Source: Larix kaempferi
Taxonomy: Eukaryota > Streptophyta > Pinopsida > Pinales > Pinaceae
NCBI GenBank assembly: GCA_027924585.1
Contig: BSBM01000370.1
Location: 28,479,501-28,543,500 of the forward strand
Reading direction: 5' to 3'
DNA length: 64,000 nucleotides
Below the pieces are notes generated by a model, which was not told the DNA's origin, ran no database searches, and saw only the letters and a list, made by a program, of their open reading frames with translations. Shown piece by piece: positions 10,458-20,879 of this stretch; within the stretch, counting starts at the first letter, position 1; each line of letters starts with the position of its first letter. A program made the translations under genes and the position numbers.

Positions 10458-12180
10458 TTAAGTAGATGCATTGTCCGTTGTTCGTGGCATTGCAATCTCC
10501 TCTTCCATTACAATAATCACCTTTAAACTAGCATTTGCATTGAATGTCTTGGTCTTCACATACAATGTGAAAAGGAAGTGTCGTGCACAAACACTTTGAA
10601 CAATTTCTAGAAGAGTGTTTGGTTCATTTGCGAGTAAGAAAAGGTCTTTTTCCGACACCCCCATGAGCTGACTTGCAAGGTCATCAAACGCTATGACGTT
10701 GTATAGCTGTCATTTCGCATCTATAAGGTCAAGCTTGAGTATGTATCGATAATCACATTCTAGAAACTCCCCATCACATTTAGTGCAATGCCAAACATTT
10801 CCAACGTGGTGGGAAACTTTTTTCATGCATTGTATCCCATCAACAAATAGTGGGCATGAAAGGAAATCAAAGTCATCCATGTTTATATGTGTGATTGTAC
10901 CAAGCACTGAATACCAATTTGCTTGCTCAGAAGTTTGGAGAGTTTGTAACACAGAGATAGTAATGCGTTTATGCAATGTAGAAGAAGAGGACTTGTATTT
11001 GCAGCTCAAACATGGGGAGGTTGAACGGAACCCATTGGGATTGAACCATGCTTGGAGAAGAACAACTTCTTCAATACTTGGGTTGATAAGGACCGTTGGT
11101 ATTGGAGATGGTTCCAATAGTTTTGTCATTGAACTCTGTAAGGCGACCACCTTTAATTGCAAGGATGGAGGGGGTAGGCAAGACGCGAAGGCTAGCAAGT
11201 TGCGCACCTTCTATGTCGCAATAGTCCCCCAGACCGTGATGTCTATGCTAAAGCCAAACATGTCCCGGATGCCAACAATTCGGCAGACAACTTCTGCACC
11301 ATCCTTTTTGCGTATAGTTGATGCAAGGGAAACAGAAATGACAATCTCAATAAGGTCGACCATGGAGTTGAGGGGTGCAGTTTGGATGTCATGGATAGAT
11401 TGAAAGTGGAATCAATGAAAAGGAATTAAGGGGTACTCTTCAAAGCATGGTTGAATAGTTGAGGATGCGATTAGGAAAATCTCAAAAGTGATTTTCAAGT
11501 GGTTGTATGTTGGGTTGCACGGTTTGATTGTCCCATTTGAGATAATGTAGACAACGCCAACTTGTATTTTGTCATACAATGTTGTTTCTAATTCATTCAA
11601 CGCTGAGACATGGACCTAATCTTTTGAAGCACTAACAAGGTCAAATCCGGAGAGTTTACCTGGCCCTTTTATGTTATTGTAGGTAGTGATGTTTGTTTTA
11701 GAAATAACTCAGCCTTGAGTGGCCCAAGTTTTATTACAAGGGTTGAGTGATGTGAACTCAAGCGCAGGTGGAGCTAGCGTTGGGGATGAATTTGGTGAGG
11801 AAGGAAGGGTTTGCAGATCAAGGAGGATGCTTTGTGCTATAGAGGAACCAGTTTGGGTAGTGTATTCAGTAGCCAGATTGAAAGGGGATGGTTCCCCAAT
11901 AATTGTTGATTCCGTTGTGATGATTTCAAGTGCGAGCAGTGTGATAATCCTGGTAAGAAAAAATGAAAACATGTAAGCAAGGGGAAAAATATGTTACAAG
12001 TAGTGGGAAGTAGAAAATGGAGTAAGTTAACAAAATGGAGGGTAAAAGAAGGCATACGTTATATTGTGTAAACTATTGCATGTACAGTTGATCACTTTGA
12101 TAATAAACACTTCTTTTAGTTGTTGATCCTCAACAACGCTATTGTAGATAGTTGGAAGCAGCGTCTCGTGCCTATGAATT
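10458..12180 (-). pseudogene. Helitron-borne replication protein A large-subunit (RPA1-like) gene
   Basis: RPA1 binds single-stranded DNA through OB folds, and plant Helitrons carry copies thought to protect the transposition intermediate. The N-terminal exon (about 12180-12058) and next exon (from 11949) are separated by a GT-AG intron of 108 nt. The DBD-A region includes NPCNKTW, then YNNIKGPGKLSGFDL and QVGVVYIISNGTIKP. DBD-B includes LNSMVDLIEIV, KDGAEVVCRIVGIRD and DITVWG. The C-terminal zinc domain includes CPLF...CMKKV and WHCTKCDGEF, followed by RYILKLDL and a final helix with SEKDLFLL. Premature in-frame stops lie at 11709, 11616, 11412 and 10710, and the frame is otherwise unbroken to the stop at 10458. 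The true first exon may extend above 12180. Confidence 0.85.
11950..12057 (-). other. Intron in the Helitron RPA-like gene
   Basis: On the minus strand the donor is AAC|GTATGC (GT at 12057) and the acceptor is CTTACCAG|GATT (AG ending at 11950). The spliced frame reads HNITIITLLALEI, which matches the hydrophobic strand expected there in RPA1. Confidence 0.6.
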
Positions 12181-13476
12181 GTGAAAATCCTCACAGTAGA
12201 TCTAAGAGCTTATGTATACCTCACAAGAAAGATTAAGATTAAGCAGGAACATAGAAGAACAGTGGTTAATGCAGTGCAAAGGAGCCTTGCATTAGAATTT
12301 GCAAATTTGGTTGTTGAGTGCTTGAATCTTTAGAAATTATCTTACCCTAGGTCTTCTTCATCCTCTCTACCTTCTATGAAGCCACTTCTTAGATCTACCT
12401 TACTATTGCAATGGGGATGGGCATCTTCCCAAGACTTGCTTTGAAAATTTCCACGAGTTATTCCTTTTTCTTCTATGAACCATGTCTTAACATGGATCCA
12501 TGACAAAAATTTCCCAATTCTAATGAAGAGCACATAAATAAATAAAAATTAATATAATTTTAAAAACAAAAAACAAAATCATTCCTAGTCAACATATTAA
12601 TGACAAATACATGCATTATACGAAGACATTTCGTTTTTTTTTAAATTAGTATGAATCAATATATCATTAAGTTGAGATAATTTTAAAATTTTAAATAAAA
12701 ACTAAACAAATAAATAAAATTTAACAATAATATAATTAAAAAAACATTTATTTTTTTAAATATGAAGAAATTTTTTAAAAATGACTAAAAAAAGATAAGA
12801 AAAATCAAATAAAAGAGGAACTTGAAACAAAAAAAAATTACAATTTGCGAGTGATTCATGGAATAAAATTAAGGGATTTGATGTTTTTTTTGGGAGAGAG
12901 TTTAAGTATATCCCTCTGTAACTATGGGCTATGGAGCATTCAATATAATACAATGTTTAAAAGGTTTCTTTTGGAGGAAAATCCTATGTTCCCCACCCTA
13001 CAATCCCTTCGAACTTTGAAAAGTAGATTTGATCAGATCTCAGAATTTGCAGAAATTGATTGACCGATATAAGATCTAAAGTTCAAACCCATCCTTCGAT
13101 GCTTAAGAGTTTCACTAAAAGTTTACGAAAGAATCTTGCAATTCGTTGTTTATGCCACGTTACCATGCGAATGAATTTGTGAAAATAAAGATAATTTGAC
13201 TTTCAAAATGGCGGTTTTAGTTTATTATTTCTATTATATAGCAGGCAGATCAGATTATATACATATACTACACTTGTTAGTTTCTATGATCTATGTTGCT
13301 ACATTTAATAAATAATACTTATCTCTCCGCCATGTACTCCTTGGAAAATAGGAAAATGGGCCACTAGCGATACCCTACTTATCTCCCTATTTTCCATATT
13401 CTTCATATATCCATACATAATGAAAAGTGATGAACATTGTAGTAAGTCATAAACATGTGTGTAAACGGTTTCCCGT
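12181..13476. other. Intergenic DNA with no recognised gene
   Basis: Very AT-rich around 12540-12840 with long A and T runs. The Helitron 5' terminus should lie in or near this stretch, but I could not place it. The first part of an old LTR may start before 13477. Confidence 0.5.
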
Positions 13477-13658
13477 GCAAAAGAACAAACGATATATGAA
13501 GTCTTAAATGTTCCATAGGAAAGTAGGTGTAGTATACAAGGCTCCCAAGCTTGGTTGGTATCGCAACCGGTTAGCGGAGTTCCAGGCAGTGCCACATGGA
13601 CCACCAAACGGAACAAAGCTTAGGCTTATGGGTTAGGCCAGTGTAGGCCCATGACAAG

Positions 13659-13670
13659 TGATATCAGAGC
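13659..13670 (+). other. Primer-binding site of the old LTR element
   Basis: tgatatcagagc differs from the usual plant initiator-tRNA-Met site tggtatcagagc by one base and lies two bases after the LTR end. Confidence 0.6.
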
Positions 13671-13823
13671 TGCCACTTTTTCTGTCAAAATAGGTGGTAT
13701 CATAGCTGAGTTAAGCTCTTCATCGAGATGGAGACAGTTTGTCGAGGATTGTCGTAGTTGGGAAGCAGGTGCCATAGACACCGATCGAGTGATGGGAGGC
13801 AGTGCTGAGCATAGTGCGCCTAT

Positions 13824-14418
13824 TGTTGATGTATATGTAACTTTGGAATGTATTTCACGTATGTATTTCATCTTATATGTATATTGTACTCCTATAGAGA
13901 TGTTATTATTCCTCTATACGGAAGTGTCGTCATTTGTATTGACAAGTGTCGCAAGTGTCGTAACTTTTCGATGGGTTATTAGACCACCATGTCTGGGGCC
14001 GACCCTGATTAAGTTAACCATGGGTTATTAGGCTAAGCTAGACAAGTCGGCCCCACTGGTTTATTGGGCAGGACAGGACAAGTATAAATAGAGATCGGGA
14101 GATCTCTATTTCATTATCTCATTACTCACTCTTCCATCACTCGGAAAGTGGCGCACATGTGAGGAGGAGGATCAACTGCTAGGAGAAGACTATCTCTTCT
14201 ACTTTGGTTGTACTTTGGTTGTATCATTGCTCTTTCTATCTTTAAGGAAGTTGTGGGGTTTTTAACCTTTATGGTTTTCCCCAATGAAACTCTATGTGTC
14301 TATTGTCCCATGTGATAGCTTGGTGTGATTGATATGCATTGTTATACTTGATATGCTGTACATATTATTCTCTCAGTAAAGATCCTAGAGTATAATTAAT
14401 TAATGCTCAAAATTAACA
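13824..14418 (+). repeat. 5' LTR of the copia element
   Basis: Begins TGTTG and ends AACA just before the primer site. It contains a TATA box, tataaata (14083-14090). Just downstream is the palindrome agagatcgggagatctct, probably at the start of the transcript. The end of the LTR (14381-14418) is repeated at 15724-15760. Confidence 0.88.
14083..14090 (+). promoter_or_regulatory. TATA box of the copia LTR
   Basis: tataaata within the LTR, followed within 10 bases by a perfect short palindrome around agatct. Position about 330 bases before the LTR end fits a U3/R boundary. Confidence 0.6.
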
Positions 14419-14430
14419 TGGTATCAAAGC
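14419..14430 (+). other. Copia primer-binding site (tRNA-Met)
   Basis: tggtatcaaagc directly follows the LTR end and matches the plant copia primer site tggtatcagagc except for one base. Confidence 0.85.
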
Positions 14431-14994
14431 TTCCCCGAGAAGAAGACATTGTGCAGTGGCGGAAACTAGGGTTTCTTGTTTATTGGGTTTCTCTCCAAAG
14501 ATTTTGGAAAAGCAGTAAGGCAGATTGACTCTACTCATCAAGGAGAATCTATCTGTCCAATCAAAATTCAATTCTGAGCACTTTTAGTTTTGGCCCTAAA
14601 AATTAGGGTTTCCACAAAAATATGAATTTCCGAAATCTGAAGACATAGCTGGAAACTCCTTGGAAAAATCGAAGTTTAGAGCTTTGGATCGAGATTTTTG
14701 GTTGGGTGAAGCTCCGGGAAACTCAAACCCTAATTCAGGGTCCTCGCTAGTGAATCCGGGAAGACTAAAAGGCATTTCAGAAGGATGAAACTGTGCAAAT
14801 CTCTCAAATTCTGAATATACCAGGCTGATCAACTCATCAAGGCGCATCTTTCTATCCTTTCAGAAGTTCGAAATTCAAAGTTTGAATTTTTAGGGTTTAT
14901 CTAACAAACCCTAATCCGAGACCAGATTCAGTTTTCAGCAAATCAAGTGGTAAGACCTATATCTTTTCTATTTCCATTTGAAGTACTCTTTAAG

Positions 14995-15725
14995 ATGTCT
15001 CACCACACCAAGCTTGAGGTTAAGCTTGAAGGGGCTGATAACTTCCAAGCATGAAAATATAGGATTGGGTTAATCCTGGAAGAAAATGAGTTGGAAACTT
15101 ATATAAGTGAAGAGGTCCATGTCCCAAAGGGAGAAGAGGCTAAGGCTCTTTACAAGAACTTGGTCAAGGCAAAGAGAATTATTGCTGATTCTATCAAGGA
15201 CCATCTCATCCCACATGTGTCATCTCTGAAGACACCCGAGGAAATCTTTGATTCCCTAACCAAGCTATTTAAAGGGAAGAACATAAATCGAAAGATGACC
15301 CTGCGGAACAAATTGAAAGGGGTAAAGCTTCGGAATGGAGAGACCATTCAATCTTACTTTTCTAAAGTCTCTCAGACCAAGGAGCAACTCGAAGCTGTGG
15401 ATGAAATTGTGGACAATGGTGAAGTTGTCATGACCACACTGAATGGCCTACCTAGGTCATGGGATTCCTTTATCCAAGGAATCTGTGCAAGGAAGAAGTT
15501 GGTCTCCTTTAGTAGGCTGTGGGAGGAATGCTCTCAAGAAGAAGATAGGCTTGTGGCCCGAGAAGAAAAGATGGGAAATGAAGATCAAGCTCTCACTACT
15601 CACACCAAGAAGGGAAGCAAGTTCAAGGGGGAGCACTCTCATTCTAAGAAACCTTCTCACCACTTTAAAGATAGGAAACATCTAAGATGTTTTACATGTA
15701 TTGAGAAAGGGCACTTTGCCTCAGA
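14995..15725 (+). pseudogene. Copia gag, one nonsense codon, truncated in the zinc knuckle
   Basis: This encodes the nucleocapsid polyprotein start of a Ty1/copia element (retrotran_gag / UBN2 type). The frame starts at the ATG at 14995 with the motif EGADNFQ. The next residue should be Ala-Trp, but the Trp codon is TGA at 15052-15054. After that the frame is open through LRNKLKGVKL, TLNGLPRSWDSFIQGI and SRLWEECSQEEDRL to a CCHC knuckle (CFTC, then GHFASD). The last Cys is lost where the sequence joins the LTR end at 15724. About 240 codons survive. A single nonsense change suggests a fairly young insertion. Confidence 0.88.
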
Positions 15726-15760
15726 TCCTAGAGTATATGAATTGATGCTCAAAATCAACA
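15724..15760 (+). repeat. Remnant of the copia 3' LTR
   Basis: Thirty-seven bases match the last 38 bases of the 5' LTR (14381-14418) with a few substitutions and end in CA. The target duplication cctat follows. Confidence 0.85.
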
Positions 15761-15765
15761 CCTAT

Positions 15766-17840
15766 CGCGTATTTTGGTTACCACCAGCATAGATCCATCA
15801 TAAAGGGGATCTATCAAGCACCGAGAGGGATCAAATCTCTCGAAATGCAAACCCCTTTTTAGAGAGAAAATGTTAAGGAAATGTTTTAATTTATCTAATT
15901 TGTCTAGTTTTATATATATGCCATTGTAAATGTTTTAAATAGCCAACATGTTATTTTTTATAAAAAAAAAAAAATTAAGGACACGTGTCAACTCCAGGTT
16001 GAGCACAGAAGAAGTTACACATCTCCCCCTACTGGGATGTAGAATGCGCCTCTTCGGCGCAACAAGGAAAAGCGACTGATAATGAAGTGTCCATCAGGTA
16101 GGCCACTCAATAGCGGACTTGCAAGGGTGAAGTGCACCCAAATAGATGGATTCGAGTAAGAGGAGTGTTGGGATTTTTTCGATAGGCGCAAAGAGATAGT
16201 GATTCGGGAGTGCACCGAGAAATAGGCCGCTTAAAGAGCGGGTGCCATGCTGATGAGACATGGATTGACAAAGGTGCTCAAGACGTCCAACAGTGACATA
16301 GATTGAGCAAGTTGAAAGAGATCGGTGGAAACTTGGCTCTTCTATTATGGCCACAATAACCATCTGGCCATTCTTTCTCTTTAAGGTATCCGTACAGAAA
16401 GTCCACTACCTTTTACATAGGTAGTAAGGGCCTCAGGTACATTAGGAAGGGGGTATTCCAGAAGTGCAGCCAAGCAGTGCATTGGATACTAGGTCTAAGT
16501 GCGAAGTGGGTGATGTTGTGCGCTTCTCCACGATGATGTCGAGGTCATCAAATCATGGAGAGCTTGTGCAAGTGGCATCGGGATAGACAAAATCAGGTCT
16601 CCGATTGGATGGTTTCATCAACTAAGCAATTGTTGAGATACAGGAGTGTGGAGACCATGCAGAGTGGCACGGATGAAGCGAAGTGATGGTGAACCAGGAG
16701 AAAGTGACTATAGTAGATAGACAGTTGCGATAGATGTTTTTGAGGGTCCAAGAACCTTGGAGACATTACTGAGGGAGACTACATCTCATAGTGGGAAGGA
16801 TGTCAAGGTCTCGGTCAATAGACGCCTTGACTGTACACCAACCACTATGTGATTCGAAAGAATCGACAAGGTTGGGCTTGGAAACGAGTCATGGCAAGAT
16901 CACTTGGACCAAGTACCATGACTTGGAATCCCAACGAGTAGGAATGTGGAGATGGCCTGGGGTGGGTTCCCACATCAAGTGGCACCATGCCCGAGCACCT
17001 AAGTAGGAATGTGACCCAACTATCGGCAAGTTGGATTCAGTAAGATGGAAAGAGGGTGCACCAAAGAACATGGCATGCGAGCTTGGTGGAGGAGCATGCC
17101 AAGAGTGGAGTCGAGCAGGCATCAACTAGAACAAGTGGCATGGGTGGATCGTGTTGGTCCGGAAAGGAGATGGACGCGTTCCCAAGCACGGTGAAATTCC
17201 CAAGCCGTGAAGGCACAAAAGCATGTGGGTGACATGAGTAGGTGGATCCATGGGAAAGACAAAGTGGGCAACATGGGCATTAAGGAGAGCCTTGACTTGG
17301 AGTTGGATGTGTGACCACATCTTGGGTCATACCTGCAAGGAAAGTGTGCACTCCTATATAAGGCGTCGTGGGATAGTCTTAGAGAAGTCAACCAAGTGTG
17401 AAGGAGCTTGGTAAGATGAATTTAGAGAAAAGTGTGAAGGAGATTGGTAAGATGAAGTTAGAGGAAAGTCTGATTTCAGGAAAGGGCACATGGTGCAACC
17501 AGCATACTAAGACCTGGGAACATTGCTAGACGAAGAGAAAACTAGCGTGACTTCGGGCGCAAAGACAAGAGTCATAGGTGGCGGTCCTGCAGTAGCATTA
17601 GGGGCAAACTCACCAAGCAAGAAGGTGTAGCAGGATAATTCTTGGGGTTTCTTGATAGCACGCTAGTGGGCACTCTTACGGGTGGTTTTTTCTATGGACG
17701 CCCCTATCTTGATGTAACATTGTAATTTGCTCTTATATATTATAAATTTTTTAGGCCAGCTCAGCTTGGGGTGTCACCTTCACATTTCTTATGTCTATTT
17801 GTGTGTACATTGGCCAACTTTAATTCAGTTAAGTGTTGAA
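15766..17840. other. Non-coding internal part of the old LTR element
   Basis: No coding domain is visible on either strand. GC content is higher than in the surroundings from about 16000 to 17700. A promoter-like ctatataagg occurs at 17354-17363. A 36-base unit starting agtgtgaaggag is repeated at 17395 and 17431. I read this as the non-coding body of the old LTR element, but it could hold another unrecognised LTR. Confidence 0.4.
17395..17466. repeat. Two-copy tandem duplication, unit 36 bp
   Basis: agtgtgaaggag followed by ttggtaagatgaa occurs at 17395 and 17431. Confidence 0.8.
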
Positions 17841-17851
17841 TGGTAAAATGT

Positions 17852-18225
17852 AGTGTTCCACAGGGACGCGTCTCGTAGGGTCAGGGACACGTTTCCCACG
17901 TTTCCTGCGTCCCGGGGACTCGTGATGAAACGTTTCCCCCCACCCATGCCCCCGAGATTATTTTTTTTATGTTTTTCCACTCTTTTCACTTTTTACAATC
18001 CCTAATGAGTACTACTTAGAAAATAAATCAATATATTTAGTATTTACATTGCACAATCATGAATATACATCAAATGAAATATTATTTTTGGTATTTTATT
18101 TTATTTTTATAATTTTAGAGACGTCCCCCTTGAATTTCCCCAAAATTTGGGGATGGTCTCCACACGTCCCGACTGTGCGTTTCCCCGCTCCCGCATCCCC
18201 CCGTCCCAGAAACTTGGGGGAACAT
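17852..18225. mobile_element. MITE-like insertion flanked by an 11-bp direct repeat
   Basis: The run tggtaaaatgt flanks a 374-bp segment (17841-17851 and 18226-18236). The segment starts agtgttccacagggac and its opposite end, read on the other strand, is atgttccccc followed by tctgggacg, so the ends are imperfect inverted repeats rich in G/C. The middle is AT-rich and non-coding. An 8-11 base duplication suggests a Mutator- or hAT-derived MITE. Confidence 0.6.
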
Positions 18226-18439
18226 TGGTAAAATGTCTTAACCTAATAATTGACTAAGTACAATAATTGCAAAAGAATAAAGTGTTCCGAGTGTTCCACA
18301 TGAAAGTAGGTATAATCTACTAGGATCCCAACCCAGGTTGGTCTTGCCACCAGCTGGAGTAGTTTTGGGTACTGCTGCATGGCCCACCAGAGGAAACAAA
18401 CCTTAGGCTTATGGGTCAATCCGGTGTAGGCCCATGACA

Positions 18440-19229
18440 CCTTACCATTTGATTTTGTGCACATGAAGACAATGCAATTCTTTTCATCCCATGGACGTTT
18501 GATCATGTCCATGTCGATGGTACATAGTATTTGCATATTATTATTTATGGACTCTCAATAACTTGTATATAGCAACTTATTGTTATAATAAAAAATTTAA
18601 ACTTGCACCCCACCAAAATATCTACCTAAAATTAGGTGTGGTAATTATTCAAAAAAAAAATTGGAGCTTAACTAAGTATTTGTAACCACTATCACAATAA
18701 CTTGGTCCCTTTCCACCATGTCTTCCTACAACTCCTCCCTCGCTTCCCATTGGTCTCCCTTCTACAGATCCCATTCTTCAACAAATCTTGGTCACCTCAG
18801 CACCCATTGAATGTGTGCCTAGCATTGGATGACCCTTTTCCATTCCTCATCTCCCTCTTTATACTTGTTGAAGTCCCTTTTCCAACTCCCTTAAGTGGAC
18901 ACACCTGCTCCATAATCAAAAGCAAAAGTAGGGACACTTTGAAATGGCCTAATTGTCAAGGCCCATTCAATTTCAAAGTGGCCCCATGGTCATGCAGGAT
19001 CTATCCCATTGTGATGATGGGTATAAAAAGATTAGGAAGTGTCGATATTTAGATTCTCTTGGTTGCGCATCTTTTTCCTCATGTTTCCCATTATCGATCA
19101 TTCATCCACTTACAGAACATGCGAGCCAAACCCCTTTGTCATGAGTTTGATTGCCTGGTTGTACTCATCAACAATGTAGTATTGTTCTCTATTATGTCAA
19201 GCATACCATGCTAATTCAAAAAGGCAGTT
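18440..19229. other. Intergenic, nothing recognised
   Basis: Open frames here lack motifs and start in low-complexity DNA. I see no element boundary. Confidence 0.4.
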
Positions 19230-20200
19230 AGGCTTGTTGTAGGTTAAGGACGTTACATCCTCACCCACTAGTGATGTTGTCATCCTGACATCACTCGACC
19301 AACACTCTTCTGAGAGCATTGAGATTCCTTTTCTTGAATTCCAAAACCTCTTTGTATTACCACAAAGACTCCTTTATCTCCTAGTTGTCGTGTTAACAAG
19401 GTTCAAGCTTCCAATGTACAAAGTAATCCCACCATTTTGTCTTCCCATGCCCGATCGATATGTGAGACAAAATCTGGTCCAATTCACATTCTAGTCAGAC
19501 TAGAATAATGGTAGGTTCCCTGGATGGTCCTATTCTTCTAAAATCCTCCTCATCTACTTTGCAAGCTCATTATTGACTGCCAAGAAACACCAGATGTAAG
19601 GAACTTAGATGTTTGGGGAGCTTCAAATTGTAAGCAACATACCCTATTTTCTCAAGTACCTCTAATAGTCCTGTATACCTTCATAGTTAGCAATATCACA
19701 TGCCTACATATGGTTTGAATTGATTCCTACATAACCTAAGTAAGACCTTGTTTCCTAGTTGAAGCTCCAAATCCCTTCTTTGTTCTGCCCAATGCTTTAT
19801 CCCTTCAAATACCATTTTTAGATGAATGCACACTCTCTAAAATCAATCCTACCAATCTTTGTTAACTTGTAAAGTCGATAGGATACTCCCATAGAAGTGT
19901 CTAAACATCATGTGTGGCGTCATTGGCTACTTCCTAGTGGCTCTCAAACAAACTATAGCTAGTAGCTAAACTCTACTTCAAGTTATAACAAAACTAAACT
20001 GAGCCTAAAAGCTCTAGCTAATTCATCTTATCTACCCGCATGAAATGACTCGAGTAGTTCTTTAGAAAAATTTGATGCACTCCTTTTGTCCATTGGTATA
20101 TTGGTCTTTACTTGAACTTATTAATAGCTTTGTTCCAATTAACCTTAATAGTTTTGTACAGAACTTCCCAATAAACATAGTGTCTCTATTTGACACAATG
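19230..20200 (-). pseudogene. Ty3/gypsy integrase remnant
   Basis: On the minus strand, 20200 to about 20070 reads VSNRDTMFIGKFCTKLL, then LIGTKLLISSSKDQYTNGQKE. This is the integrase core around the second catalytic Asp (usually SDRDxxF) and the HPQTDGQxE block. Here the His-Pro is degraded to Asp-Gln-Tyr and the catalytic Asp survives. Downstream the frame is full of stops, but weak remnants of the integrase C-terminal region continue to about 19230. The copy is old and dead. I found no matching RT upstream. Confidence 0.6.
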
Positions 20201-20879
20201 TTCAACAACAATTCCTGCAAATTCACAACATGTTTGAAAACAATATGTTAGTAACTAAATATTTTACCATAATTTTGATTCCTCGAACCTAAGATTGGTC
20301 TTGGTAACCTTATCTAGAGCCCTAATCGTTTTGCAAATTTAACTTGTTTTCTTGCTTGATTTGTTTTTAGTGTGACAATGGTGCTTTGCTTAAAGTTTTC
20401 TATTTTAATTAGCTGCAAATTATTTATATTTTGGAAGCTACATAGTCCTATCACGTTGTATTTTGTATATCTTGACCCTTTGCAAGATTGTGAGATTCAA
20501 TAAACATGATATTTGCTTAAGTATGTAGGTTTGCAAATTCTGTAGTGGAAAGTATTACTTTGGGCAAAAAGGCACTACATAATTTTTCCTAAATTCTGCA
20601 ATGGAACTTCACAAATTTTCCATTTTAGTGCTATGGAATTTCAAAACTTTCGCATCGCCAAATACATGGGTGAATCATGTGAAATTCCATAACCGTCCAA
20701 TCAATTTGGTCAAGTTGTCAGAGATTCTTTCAATTATGCCAATTTTTGAAGAATGTTGTAATATGGAACATTATGAGATGTTTAGTATTGTTGAAATCAT
20801 GATTGTTATTGCAATAAGTCTTTTCATATTGCATTTCTCCATTTTCTCATGAGTATTCTTGGAAATGGAAATTTATAAT

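Larger units (their letters stand above)
4174..12180 (-). mobile_element. Helitron (rolling-circle transposon), RPA-carrying plant type
   Basis: Read on the minus strand, the block holds an RPA1-like gene, then a Rep-helicase gene, then a fragment of an unrelated gene, then a candidate terminus with a short hairpin and CTAG followed by T. RPA plus Rep/helicase is the known gene set of plant Helitrons. The 3' boundary at 4174 is supported by the hairpin (TTGC/GCAA arms with a small loop, 4181-4198) and by the expected T flank. I could not identify the 5' TC end, which should lie above 12180, so that boundary is a minimum. Both genes are broken by nonsense codons, and the helicase lacks its last motifs, so this copy cannot be autonomous. 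Confidence 0.75.
13824..15760 (+). mobile_element. Ty1/copia retrotransposon, internally deleted, with 5-bp target duplication
   Basis: The element is bounded by the direct repeat cctat (13819-13823 and 15761-15765). It starts TGTTGATG and ends TCAACA. The 5' LTR is 13824-14418 (595 bp) and is followed directly by the primer site. A gag gene follows, then the sequence jumps from the middle of the gag zinc knuckle into the last 37 bases of the LTR (15724-15760). All of pol and most of the 3' LTR are therefore missing. The junction shares the short run agatcct, so deletion through microhomology is likely. Confidence 0.9.
13477..18439 (+). mobile_element. Old, mostly non-coding LTR retrotransposon (LARD-like)
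   Basis: Two related direct copies of an LTR 3' end occur at 13477-13656 and 18269-18439. Both carry gcaaaagaa near the start, a variable middle, and end in gtgtaggcccatgaca. After the first copy comes agtgatatcagagc, a one-base variant of the tRNA-Met primer-binding site. So 13656 ends a 5' LTR and 18439 ends the matching 3' LTR. The internal part (13657-13823 and 15766 to about 17800) shows no gag or pol, which fits a large retrotransposon derivative. A copia element (13824-15760) and a MITE-like element (17852-18225) are inserted in it. The LTR starts are not defined. Confidence 0.55.
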
